12,251 nucleotides of DNA from Actinomycetota bacterium (lineage in GTDB: Bacteria > Actinomycetota > Actinomycetes > Actinomycetales > Microbacteriaceae). Within the stretch, counting starts at the first letter, position 1. Each line of letters starts with the position of its first letter. The position numbers were made by a program, and so were the translations under genes. Positions 5,269-12,251 of this stretch are shown here, piece by piece. The stretch covers positions 1 to 12,251 of the forward strand of contig WLFI01000007.1 of assembly GCA_009703845.1 (NCBI GenBank). The letters are read 5' to 3'. The notes under the pieces are model-generated. The model was given only the letters and a program-made list of their open reading frames with translations, was not told where the DNA came from and searched no databases.

Positions 5269-7023
5269 CTAGCCCTTGGGGGTTGGTTCAACAACCCAGT
5301 TTTGGTAGCCCCAGGTTGCACTGTCGGCATACGCCGATGGTACGAAACCTTCGATTAGGTCGGCGTAAACCAAAAGTGAGGGGACTTCGTAAAGGGGCAT
5401 TCCATAGGCGTCGGCGACCAAAAGCTTGTCGAGTTTAGCCAGCGCCGCTCCCCTGTCTCGTTGGTTATCCGCGAGGGCCAATTCTTCAAGGGCCCCGTCG
5501 ACCGCTGCGCTCGTATAGCCAAAAATGGCAGATGAAGTTATAGCGAACACGTTCTCAGAAGGAAGCGAAACCACCGGACGCGGGCCGATGTAAAGATCGA
5601 ACTCACCCGAAGCGAGAATCTGCGTGGGGTCTTGAGAGCTTAGATCTTTTAGCTTGAACCCTGCCGAAAGCGCTCTTTCGCGTAGCAAAATCCAGGCGGC
5701 CTGAGCTCTCGGGTTATCGGTATCAAAAACCACTCGAACCTTGCGTGGAAGCTCGAGGCCGCTAGCTTCCATTAGCTCAGAAGCCTTCTCGACATCTTGA
5801 AACAAGTACTCGGTCAAACCGTTTTCAGACACCGAAGAGGCGTAATAGTTCATGCCACTAGAGAAAACCAATGAATCTGATGAAACCACCGAGTAATTCT
5901 GCGAAATGCCGGTGATGATTCGGTTCTTCGGCACCAGATTTAGAAAAGCCTTTCGCACCGCCAATGCCGCCGCGGGATCTTGATTATTGCGCTCTGGTGA
6001 GAACACGCTGGTGCTTCGGAAGTTGAAAATAACCTGCTCGGTGCTGGCTCCAGACTTGACCACCGAAGTCACCTTCGGCGACTTGATCGTCGACACCAAA
6101 CCCAAAATGTCACCCAACGAGGCAATGCCCGAGTCTTCTGCCGTTGCGATATCAACGTCACCCGAAGACATGGCAGCAATCGCTGCCGTTGAGTCTGAGT
6201 AATACTTCAGCGTGACGGTTTGCACGCGCGGCAGGTGTCCATTTTGGTAGTTGGTGTTTGCGACCAACTCAACCGAGGTCTTGCCAGACACCTTTGACAC
6301 GCGATATGCGCCAGATGACACGAACAGGGTTTCATCGGTGATTCCCTGCCAAGAGTCGAAGCCTGATCGGTAGGCCTCGGCTAGAGCATCCAGCGCTGTC
6401 AGATCTTGATTGACGATAGCGTTTAGCGCAGCTGTTTTCGCAGCAATCGCGTCTGAGCTGCCAAAAGCCTTGGCTGCCACAGTATGTGCTGCAACGCTGA
6501 GCGTGAGAGCGGTCTGGTAATCGGCGACAGGGGACGAGAATTCGAGCGTTAGAGTCTTTTCGCCGGCTTTAGGGATTGATGCGATTTTGGCAAACTGCAG
6601 GCCCGAGTCTCGGCGAACCGAATAAAAATTTGATCCACCAAGGCTGGTGGCTGCGGCGAACGATAGGGCCAAATCGGTCGAATCAATCGCGACGCCGTCA
6701 GACCAAGTGGCGGTATCGCTAAGAGTGTAGGTGACCCGCATTTGCTTCGCACCAGAAACCTCGACACTGCCAAGATTTTCGTTTGCGACCAGCTCGCCAG
6801 TTGCCCCTAGGTCAAAAAACTTAGCCGTTGTAAGGTTGGCCAATTCGCTGGCATTGTGCGCCGTGGTCAGGTCGCTAGAAACATCAGGGTTAATCGAGTT
6901 CAACTCGCCTATTTGCGCGATGCTGATCTGACTGCCCGAGATTACACCTGGCTCGGTGCTGCAGGCGGTTAAGACCGAACCGCCGAACACGGCAACAAGA
7001 ACTAAGGCCAATAAACGTTTCAA
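5269..7023 (-). CDS. Peptide-type ABC transporter substrate-binding lipoprotein (SBP family 5)
   Basis: This is an extracytoplasmic solute-binding lipoprotein of the DppA/OppA type, 584 residues from a TTG start at 7023. It would capture peptides or similar solutes and deliver them to the permeases encoded upstream. The N-terminus has two basic residues after Met, a hydrophobic stretch at 4-18 and a lipobox LTAC with the lipidated Cys at 21. Later segments typical of the family are WSDGVAIDSTDLALSF near 107-122, the GDVDIA region, and a tail with YGMPLYEVPSLLVYADLIEGF. The TTG at 7023 is chosen because GGAG lies 5 bases upstream and the signal peptide then begins MKRLLAL. A TTG at 7044 would add seven residues and bury that site. 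The gene is the last of the importer cluster, 41 bases after the ATPase gene. Substrate specificity cannot be read from sequence alone. Confidence 0.9.
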   Translation of the reverse strand: MKRLLALVLVAVFGGSVLTACSTEPGVISGSQISIAQIGELNSINPDVSSDLTTAHNASELANLTTAKFFDLGATGELVANENLGSVEVSGAKQMRVTYTLSDTATWSDGVAIDSTDLALSFAAATSLGGSNFYSVRRDSGLQFAKIASIPKAGEKTLTLEFSSPVADYQTALTLSVAAHTVAAKAFGSSDAIAAKTAALNAIVNQDLTALDALAEAYRSGFDSWQGITDETLFVSSGAYRVSKVSGKTSVELVANTNYQNGHLPRVQTVTLKYYSDSTAAIAAMSSGDVDIATAEDSGIASLGDILGLVSTIKSPKVTSVVKSGASTEQVIFNFRSTSVFSPERNNQDPAAALAVRKAFLNLVPKNRIITGISQNYSVVSSDSLVFSSGMNYYASSVSENGLTEYLFQDVEKASELMEASGLELPRKVRVVFDTDNPRAQAAWILLRERALSAGFKLKDLSSQDPTQILASGEFDLYIGPRPVVSLPSENVFAITSSAIFGYTSAAVDGALEELALADNQRDRGAALAKLDKLLVADAYGMPLYEVPSLLVYADLIEGFVPSAYADSATWGYQNWVVEPTPKG

Positions 7024-7028
7024 GGAGT

Positions 7029-7032
7029 CTCC
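7029..7032 (-). promoter_or_regulatory. Ribosome binding site deciding the TTG start of the binding-protein gene
   Basis: GGAG on the minus strand, 5 bases before TTG7023. It supports the shorter N-terminus, which gives a regular lipoprotein signal peptide. Confidence 0.6.
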
Positions 7033-7064
7033 AGTTTGATTCAACTGGTTCTAGGTTACTTTGA

Positions 7065-8717
7065 CTAGTTCGAGCGCAACGCCATGCGAGCTTCGCGGCG
7101 ACGCTTCTGCTCTGCAGGGTCTGGCACCGGCACAGCCGAGAGCAGACGCTGTGTATAGGCATCTTTTGGACTGCGCAAAACCTGGTCGCGGTCTCCAACT
7201 TCGACGAGGCGACCGTGCTGCATAACTGCAATGCGGTGCGCCAAGATCTCTACCACGGCGATGTCGTGGCTGATGAAAAGACAAGCGAACTTCAGTTCTT
7301 GCTGAATCTCTTGAAGCAGATCAAGGAATCGCGCCTGAATCGACACGTCGAGCGCAGAGGTTGGTTCATCGGCGATCAGAATGTCTGGGTTTAGAGCCAG
7401 CGCGCGGGCAATACCTACGCGCTGACGCTGACCACCCGAAAGTTCGTGTGGGTAACGGTTACGGTAAGAACGCGGCAATTCGACCTTGTCGAGAAGGTCT
7501 TCGACCATTCTGTTCAGCTCGTCACCCTTTGCAATCTTTGCCAAGAAAAGAGGCTCGCCAATCGACTCACCGATTGGTAGTCGAGGGTTCAGCGACGATG
7601 CTGGGTCTTGAAAGACAATTCCGGTGTGCTTGCGAATCTTCTGCAGGTCTTTTTGTGAAGCACGGCTAATGTCATTGCCTGCGACGGTGATGGTTCCCTC
7701 TTTGATCGGAAGAAGACCAATCGCGGCACGACCAATTGTGGTCTTACCAGAACCAGACTCTCCGACCAGACCGAGAATTTCTCCTGGGTAAATGTCTAGC
7801 GAGATTCCCTGTGCGGCAGTGAAGGCTGGCACGCGGCCACGCTTCGGGTATTCGATGGTTACATCGCGCAGACTCAAAACAGCTTGGTTGCCGTCTGCAA
7901 CTCTCTCTCGCACTGGAACTGAGCCAAGTTTTGGCACCGATGCCAAAAGTGACTGTGTGTATGGGTGCTGAGGAGCGTTGAAGATCTGGTCTGCAGTGCC
8001 CTGCTCAACCGTGAAACCATCTTTCATAACGAGGATGCGGTCAGCAAGGTCGGCGACAACGCCCATGTCGTGAGTGATCAGCAGAACTGCCGAGTTGAGC
8101 TTGTCTTTTAGGTTTCTCATTAGGTCGATAATTTCGGCCTGAACGGTTACGTCGAGCGCGGTTGTAGGCTCATCGGCGATCAGTAGAGCAGGGTCACAGG
8201 CAAGCGACTGAGCGATCATGGCGCGCTGACGCTGACCACCTGAAAGCTGGTGTGGGTACTTGTCGATCGACTTCTCTGGGTTCGGAATTTCAACCAGAGT
8301 TAGCAACTCGATCGCACGGATGCGCGCGGCCGAAGTGGTGATGTCGAAGTGAGTTTTAAGTGTCTCGATAATCTGAAAACCGATTGTGTAGACAGGGTTT
8401 AGAGCGGTCATAGGCTCTTGGAAGATGTAAGCAACCTCTTTACCGCGGTAGCTTCTCAGGGTTTTGCTGTTTGCGGTCAGCATATCGACACCCTTAACCA
8501 AGACCTGGCCTGAGGTGCGGGCGTTCGAGGCTAGAAGACCCATGAGACCCATCGATGAAGATGACTTACCAGAACCGGATTCACCAACGATGGCGAGCAC
8601 CTCACCAGGCATAACGTGGTAGTTCATGTCGATAGCCGCTGGATACCAGACGCCATCAACCCAGAACTCTACGTTGTAGTTCTCGACTTTGAGAATTGGC
8701 TCTACGTTTTGAGTCAC
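7065..8717 (-). CDS. Fused double ATPase of the peptide ABC importer (DppD-DppF type)
   Basis: This cytoplasmic ATP-hydrolysing subunit has 550 residues with two complete nucleotide-binding domains in one chain. Domain 1 has Walker A GESGSGKS at 45-52, the signature LSGGQ at 158-162, Walker B ending in ADEP near 181-184 and His216 of the H-loop. Domain 2 has GESGSGKT at 319-326, LSGGQ at 426-430, Walker B around 446-452 and His484. Both domains show HPYTQ- or AYTQ-type C-terminal motifs (251-255 and 520-523), characteristic of oligopeptide/dipeptide importers. All catalytic motifs are intact in both halves. Such DppDF fusions are common in Actinobacteria. The start is GTG at 8717, with AGAAGG and AGAG upstream. 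It is separated from the permease genes by an opposite-strand gene, so its transcript must either cross that gene or start inside it. Confidence 0.95.
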   Translation of the reverse strand: MTQNVEPILKVENYNVEFWVDGVWYPAAIDMNYHVMPGEVLAIVGESGSGKSSSSMGLMGLLASNARTSGQVLVKGVDMLTANSKTLRSYRGKEVAYIFQEPMTALNPVYTIGFQIIETLKTHFDITTSAARIRAIELLTLVEIPNPEKSIDKYPHQLSGGQRQRAMIAQSLACDPALLIADEPTTALDVTVQAEIIDLMRNLKDKLNSAVLLITHDMGVVADLADRILVMKDGFTVEQGTADQIFNAPQHPYTQSLLASVPKLGSVPVRERVADGNQAVLSLRDVTIEYPKRGRVPAFTAAQGISLDIYPGEILGLVGESGSGKTTIGRAAIGLLPIKEGTITVAGNDISRASQKDLQKIRKHTGIVFQDPASSLNPRLPIGESIGEPLFLAKIAKGDELNRMVEDLLDKVELPRSYRNRYPHELSGGQRQRVGIARALALNPDILIADEPTSALDVSIQARFLDLLQEIQQELKFACLFISHDIAVVEILAHRIAVMQHGRLVEVGDRDQVLRSPKDAYTQRLLSAVPVPDPAEQKRRREARMALRSN

Positions 8718-8749
8718 GATCTCTACTTTCCTTCTACTGATGAAGATGT

Positions 8750-9364
8750 TTGAAGCAATGGCAGAATGGTCTGGTGACCAATCTGAATGTGTTTCGACCT
8801 AGATCCGCTCTCGTTCTCGCGAGCTTGGCTTTGGTCATCAATGTTTTGTTCGTTGTGCAAGTCGTTTTCTACGGTGACGGCACCTGGATGGCTCAAGCCG
8901 GGGTTATTGCCACCACAGCAACCTTGGCTTGGCTGCTTTTCATTAAGCCAAAGGTTCTGATCTTCGATGAGGGAATCACCATTGTGAACCCCTTCATCAC
9001 AGCAACCATTGGCTGGGCTGAGGTCGACGAGATCGAAACCAGATTTGGTTTGACTGTCTACAGCGGTGAGGCCAAGGTCGTGGCGTGGGCTGCCCCCGCT
9101 CCGGGTCGCTACCGCAGGCGCACTGTGCACAAGGCCGACGTTAAGGGCATCAACTACGACAAAGACTTCGGCCTCAGACCTGGCGATTTGCCCAGCAGCC
9201 ACTCGGGTGCCGCTGCTCACCTCGCTCGCACCAGACGAGTCGAGTTTGAGCGAGCCACAGCAACTACCTCGGCCAAGCGCAGCGGCAGCGTCGACAAGCT
9301 GGGCGTCGCGCTGCTTGGCGCGAGCCTCATCTTGCTTGTTCTGGGTAACTTGCTGCACTTCTAA
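8750..9364 (+). CDS. Membrane-anchored bacterial PH-domain protein (bPH_6-like), antisense within the importer cluster
   Basis: A protein of up to 204 residues with unknown specific function. Residues about 20-42 and 47-65 are hydrophobic helices, followed by a PH-like beta domain at about 67-118 with the family pattern IxVxNPF...IGWAEVDEIETRFGLTV...VVAWAAPAPGR. A charged linker follows, then a third helix at about 183-202. This layout matches the actinobacterial PH proteins of the bPH_6/CFP-6 type, whose biochemical role is poorly known. The start is uncertain: TTG8750, GTG8774 and GTG8789 are in frame and none has a good ribosome binding site. The stop is 18 bases from the end of the DppC-like gene, which converges on it. 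Its 5' end lies 32 bases from the divergent ATPase gene. The opposite-strand reading of the same stretch lacks family motifs and is rejected. Confidence 0.8.
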   Translation: MKQWQNGLVTNLNVFRPRSALVLASLALVINVLFVVQVVFYGDGTWMAQAGVIATTATLAWLLFIKPKVLIFDEGITIVNPFITATIGWAEVDEIETRFGLTVYSGEAKVVAWAAPAPGRYRRRTVHKADVKGINYDKDFGLRPGDLPSSHSGAAAHLARTRRVEFERATATTSAKRSGSVDKLGVALLGASLILLVLGNLLHF

Positions 9365-9382
9365 CCTTCTGATCCGCCTGAT

Positions 9383-10702
9383 TTAGGCAGATACCTTTGC
9401 TGCCGACTTGGCTTGGTCGCGGTCTTTCTTGCTAATGCGTCGTCGTTGGCGAGGGTCGAATGCGTCACGCAGACCGTCTCCAATGAAGTTGATGCAAAGC
9501 GCAATCGAGATGATGAACAAACCAGGCCACCAGAACAACCATGGTCGAGTTGCAAACGAATCCTGGTACTGGCTAATCAGAGAGCCGAGCGAAACGTCTG
9601 GAGAGACCACACCAAAGCCGAGGTACGAAAGACCGGTTTCAAGCAAGATTGCGCCCGACATCGAGAGTGTTACAGAAACGATGATGATACCGACGGCGTT
9701 AGGCAGGATGTGCTTGAAGATGATTCGAGCGTGGCTCGCTCCGGCCACTCGCGCTGCGTCGACAAACTCTCGCTCACGCAGGCTGAGGAACTCGCCTCGA
9801 ACCAAACGTGCCAAACCAATCCAGCCGAACAAACCAAGGAACACGGCCAAAACGACCACACCGAGGTTACCGACCTTGAAACCGATCACAGCACCGATCA
9901 AGATAACCGGGATGGTGGTGAAAAGGTCGACGACGCGCATTAGGAACCCGTCGATGCGACCACGGAAGTATCCCGCAACAGCGCCGACGACGGTTCCAAT
10001 TAGTCCACCCAGGAATCCGATGATGAGCATCACCATGATTGACTGCTCGGCACCACGCATTACAAGCGCGAAGTAGTCACGACCGATGTCATCTTGGCCG
10101 AATGGATGCTCACCAAGACCGAATTGGTAGTTGCCCACCGTAGCAGCTGATACGTCTTCAGGCGTTCCAGTAGCTTTGCTGTCAAAAGCGAAGTCATATT
10201 CCGTCGCCTCGGTCACGGTGAACGTGCCATTGAATGAGTCAGGTTTGACCCCTGAGATGACAACCTGATCGCCCGCTTTGATCGCGCTAACGCCGTTTAG
10301 GGTGGCTACAACCTTTGAGCCGTCACCCTCGAGCCCAGACAGGGTTCCCATCGGGGTCACGTCAAATGGGTTCAGGTCAAGACTTGGGCATCCGGTAGAG
10401 CCGTCAGGACAGGCGTCACCGTAACGAAGTTCAGGCAGGTCATTGATGCTGTAGTGCCACCAACCTGGAACGGTAATTGGGTTCTTCTCATTACCAAGGT
10501 GAAGACCCGATGCGCTGTATGTGAACAAGACAATGGTGATGAGGGTGAAAAGGCCGATCATGGCACCACGGTGACGCAAAAAGCGACGGCGAACAATTTG
10601 ACCCTGGCTTAGACCCTCGGTCTCTTTGTTTGAGATCGCATTTTCGTTTGACTCAGAGACCTCGTTGTCTAAAACAACTTCAGCTTTTTTCTTTCCAAAC
10701 AT
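9383..10702 (-). CDS. Peptide ABC importer permease, DppC/OppC family, with an extracytoplasmic insertion
   Basis: This is a 439-residue inner-membrane permease; classical DppC has about 300. Order: a cytoplasmic N-terminus rich in charged residues (1-44), a first helix at about 47-66, then an external segment of about 125 residues, then the regular core. The core begins at GEHPFGQDDIGRDYFALVMRG (near 197-217) and includes five further helices and the EAA loop that docks the ATPase (EFVDAARVAGASHARIIFKHILPN, 312-335). The external segment contains Cys98 and Cys105, possibly a disulphide, and a stretch at about 143-164 (AGDQVVISGV...FNGTFTVT). The latter resembles small beta domains found in phage tail and surface proteins (similarity by eye). 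The ATG lies 2 bases after the stop of the upstream permease gene, with GGAG 7 bases before it, so the two are translationally coupled. Confidence 0.93.
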   Translation of the reverse strand: MFGKKKAEVVLDNEVSESNENAISNKETEGLSQGQIVRRRFLRHRGAMIGLFTLITIVLFTYSASGLHLGNEKNPITVPGWWHYSINDLPELRYGDACPDGSTGCPSLDLNPFDVTPMGTLSGLEGDGSKVVATLNGVSAIKAGDQVVISGVKPDSFNGTFTVTEATEYDFAFDSKATGTPEDVSAATVGNYQFGLGEHPFGQDDIGRDYFALVMRGAEQSIMVMLIIGFLGGLIGTVVGAVAGYFRGRIDGFLMRVVDLFTTIPVILIGAVIGFKVGNLGVVVLAVFLGLFGWIGLARLVRGEFLSLREREFVDAARVAGASHARIIFKHILPNAVGIIIVSVTLSMSGAILLETGLSYLGFGVVSPDVSLGSLISQYQDSFATRPWLFWWPGLFIISIALCINFIGDGLRDAFDPRQRRRISKKDRDQAKSAAKVSA

Positions 10703-10704
10703 GG

Positions 10705-12251
10705 TTATTCTCCAGTTCCTACGCGAATGCGTGGGTCAAGTGCCGAATAGAGCAAGTCTGAAACCAAGTTCGCGCTTACTGCCAAAGTCGAAGTGATCAA
10801 GAACACACCCATCATGAGGTTTAGGTCGAATGAGAATAAGGCCTGGCGCACCAGGGTTCCCATACCAATCCAACCGAAAACACTCTCGGTGATGATTGCT
10901 CCACCGATGAGGCCGGCGAAGTCCCAGGCCATCAGAGTGGTAAGTGGGATAAGTGCATTACGGAAGGAGTGTCGCATCACAACGGTTCGCTCTGTGAGAC
11001 CCTTGGCGCGTGCGGTGCGCACATAGTCCATGTTGAGAACTTCGAGCAGGTTGCCGCGGGTGTAGCGCACGTAACCGGCGAATGAGCCGATCGTCAGGGC
11101 CACGGTAGGCAAGATGATGTGCAGAATTCCATCCAGCGACCCTACCCAGAAGTTCGGCTTCTCTAGAAGTTCCATAGCAATCTGGTCGTTAACCTGACCG
11201 ACCGTCGGGATTGGGCGACCTGAAACAAAGTCGCTGGTTACGTAGGGAATCCATTCCTGTGCGACGCGGTCGATGACAATCAACGCAGCGACTACCACTG
11301 CAGTGATTACGCTGGTGCGCATCACGGCAGCCCTGTCTTCTCTAGCGAACAAGAAGCCGGTGAGCAGGCCCACGACAATCGTCGCCGCAGCCAAACCGAG
11401 CAATGTCCAGCCGCTGAAGTCGTTTACCAAAAGTGACTGAATTGGGAAGTAGATAGCGCCACCCACTGCGACCATGGTCAGCGAAGAATAGAGTGCGGGG
11501 CGGTTCGAAAGGCCCGTCGACGCGGTCACAATCAAGAAAGCAAAACCGAGACCAACAACGATGACGAATCCGATGCCGAGCGAAAGCGTGTTGAACCAGT
11601 TGGTGCTCGATAGCCAGAACAGCACGCCAAAGGTTGCTGCGAATGCTGCACCGAAAACTATCAAGACGCGCTGCAATGTGCCGCCGATGACGCCCGCCCA
11701 GAAAATACCGGCCACGATGCCGGCCCCGACCAACCATATCGGGTCAATTATTGGATTTGCTAGCCAGTCATTGAAGCTGATCGACATGTACTGCTTTAGC
11801 AAAACCGCAACCCAGAAGATTGGCAGTGAGAAGAACAAGAATGAAACAAAAGTAATCGCGTAGTCGAAGCGGCTGTACTGACGAAGGGCGGTTACCACAC
11901 CGATGGTGATACCCACGAGCATGGCCAGGATGGTCGCCGCGAGAACCAAGCGGATTGTGGTTGGGATTGCGGTCATGATGAGTTCAGCCACATCTTGCCC
12001 TTGGCGCGAGTCACCCATGGTGAACTTGCCCCAGAAAATGCCGAGCATTCCGCCCATCCATTTGAAATAACGCAGTGGTGCGGGGGTGTTTAGGTCGAGC
12101 TGGCGAGTCAGAGCAATGATGGTTTGCTCTTTTTTCGGGTCGCTGCTGAGGCGCAATTCTTCGAGCGGGTCGCCAGACCAAGCCAAAAGAATGTAGGTGA
12201 GGTAGCTGCTCACAAAAAGAATGAGGAGCAACTGTGTAACTCTTCGAGTTA
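10705..12251 (-). CDS. Peptide ABC importer permease, DppB/OppB family, enlarged (5' end outside the window)
   Basis: At least 514 residues of an integral membrane permease; the reading frame stays open to the right edge and begins there with TRRVTQLLLIL, so only the first few residues are missing. Family features are GDP after the first helix, a segment with LNTPAPLRYFKWM, the FFSLPIFWVAVLL helix, and the EAA loop LLEVLNMDYVRTARAKGLTERT...RHSFRNALIPL, coded at about 10,945-11,045. The C-terminus SDLLYSALDPRIRVG is typical. Classical DppB is about 340 residues. The excess lies between FFSLPIFW and the HIILPTVAL helix, roughly 11,250-11,760, and contains about six hydrophobic segments. The longer version may be a lineage variant of actinobacterial importers. 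It pairs with the DppC-like permease encoded immediately downstream. Confidence 0.93.
   Translation of the reverse strand, partial: TRRVTQLLLILFVSSYLTYILLAWSGDPLEELRLSSDPKKEQTIIALTRQLDLNTPAPLRYFKWMGGMLGIFWGKFTMGDSRQGQDVAELIMTAIPTTIRLVLAATILAMLVGITIGVVTALRQYSRFDYAITFVSFLFFSLPIFWVAVLLKQYMSISFNDWLANPIIDPIWLVGAGIVAGIFWAGVIGGTLQRVLIVFGAAFAATFGVLFWLSSTNWFNTLSLGIGFVIVVGLGFAFLIVTASTGLSNRPALYSSLTMVAVGGAIYFPIQSLLVNDFSGWTLLGLAAATIVVGLLTGFLFAREDRAAVMRTSVITAVVVAALIVIDRVAQEWIPYVTSDFVSGRPIPTVGQVNDQIAMELLEKPNFWVGSLDGILHIILPTVALTIGSFAGYVRYTRGNLLEVLNMDYVRTARAKGLTERTVVMRHSFRNALIPLTTLMAWDFAGLIGGAIITESVFGWIGMGTLVRQALFSFDLNLMMGVFLITSTLAVSANLVSDLLYSALDPRIRVGTGE
10710..10713 (-). promoter_or_regulatory. Ribosome binding site of the DppC-like gene
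   Basis: GGAG on the minus strand, located inside the last codons of the DppB-like gene and 7 bases before ATG10702. It indicates coupled translation of the two permeases. Confidence 0.65.

Noticed and set aside
5257..5285. Possible typA promoter with TATAGT at 5257-5262
   Set aside because: No acceptable -35 hexamer is found at the right distance, so I do not list it as a feature and use it only as a tentative start for the leader.
8723..9358. Long minus-strand reading frame of 211 codons opposite the PH-domain gene, which would fill the gap in the importer operon
   Set aside because: Its product is rich in Gln, Ser and Cys without any family motif, whereas the plus strand gives membrane helices and a recognisable bPH_6 domain. 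The minus frame is most likely a shadow.
9371..9390. Short inverted repeat GCCT/AGGC between the ends of the PH gene and the DppC-like gene
   Set aside because: The stem is only 4 bases with no T-tract on either side, too weak to call a terminator.
9413..10076. Two long plus-strand reading frames opposite the DppC-like gene
   Set aside because: The products are low-complexity, rich in Arg, Thr or Asp, and lie opposite a strongly conserved permease. They look like shadows of its codon bias.
7940..11440. Repeated word CAAAAGTGACTG inside the ATPase gene (near 7945) and the DppB-like gene (near 11430)
   Set aside because: The match is about a dozen bases inside unrelated coding sequence, with no palindrome or regular spacing; chance is the simplest explanation.

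Overview
The window looks like a compact actinobacterial genome, probably Microbacteriaceae. The case rests on a MshB-type deacetylase (mycothiol pathway), an actinobacterial seven-iron ferredoxin next to DapC, a bPH_6-type membrane protein, DtxR/IdeR-like iron operators, frequent GTG/TTG starts, a probable leaderless promoter and short intergenic gaps. Base composition is only moderately GC-rich, which would fit small-genome freshwater members (Rhodoluna/Aquiluna-like). That placement is an inference, not something the sequence proves. No tRNA, rRNA, insertion sequence, phage gene or CRISPR array is visible.

Left part (1-2192, all minus strand, transcribed right to left): an MshB-like deacetylase with a C-terminal membrane domain, then fdxA, then dapC, which runs off the left edge with a GTG start 3 bases after the fdxA stop. 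A hairpin with a T-tract separates the deacetylase gene from fdxA.

Middle (2193-5146): the 136-base divergent spacer carries two near-identical 19-base direct repeats, each containing a TTAGG-N4-CCTAA palindrome. They sit within and just after a likely promoter for efeU (FTR1-type iron permease, plus strand). efeU has no efeO or efeB beside it. It converges on typA (BipA GTPase, minus strand), and a strong bidirectional terminator lies between them. The roughly 120-base region upstream of typA contains two potential hairpins.

Right part (5269-12251): a peptide-type ABC importer on the minus strand, in the order permease B (5' end outside the window), permease C, fused double ATPase, substrate-binding lipoprotein. 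A plus-strand gene for a membrane PH-domain protein is embedded head-on between permease C and the ATPase, so the importer genes are split by an antisense gene. Both permeases are longer than the classical family. DppB has about 170 extra residues forming several membrane segments. DppC has an extracytoplasmic insertion with a small beta-domain-like motif.

Taken together, the window covers amino acid/cell wall precursor synthesis (dapC), redox functions (fdxA, mshB), iron uptake (efeU), translation/stress (typA) and peptide uptake. I see no clear new defence or mobile system. The most unusual items are the nested antisense PH gene, the enlarged permeases, the deacetylase-membrane fusion and the double iron operator.
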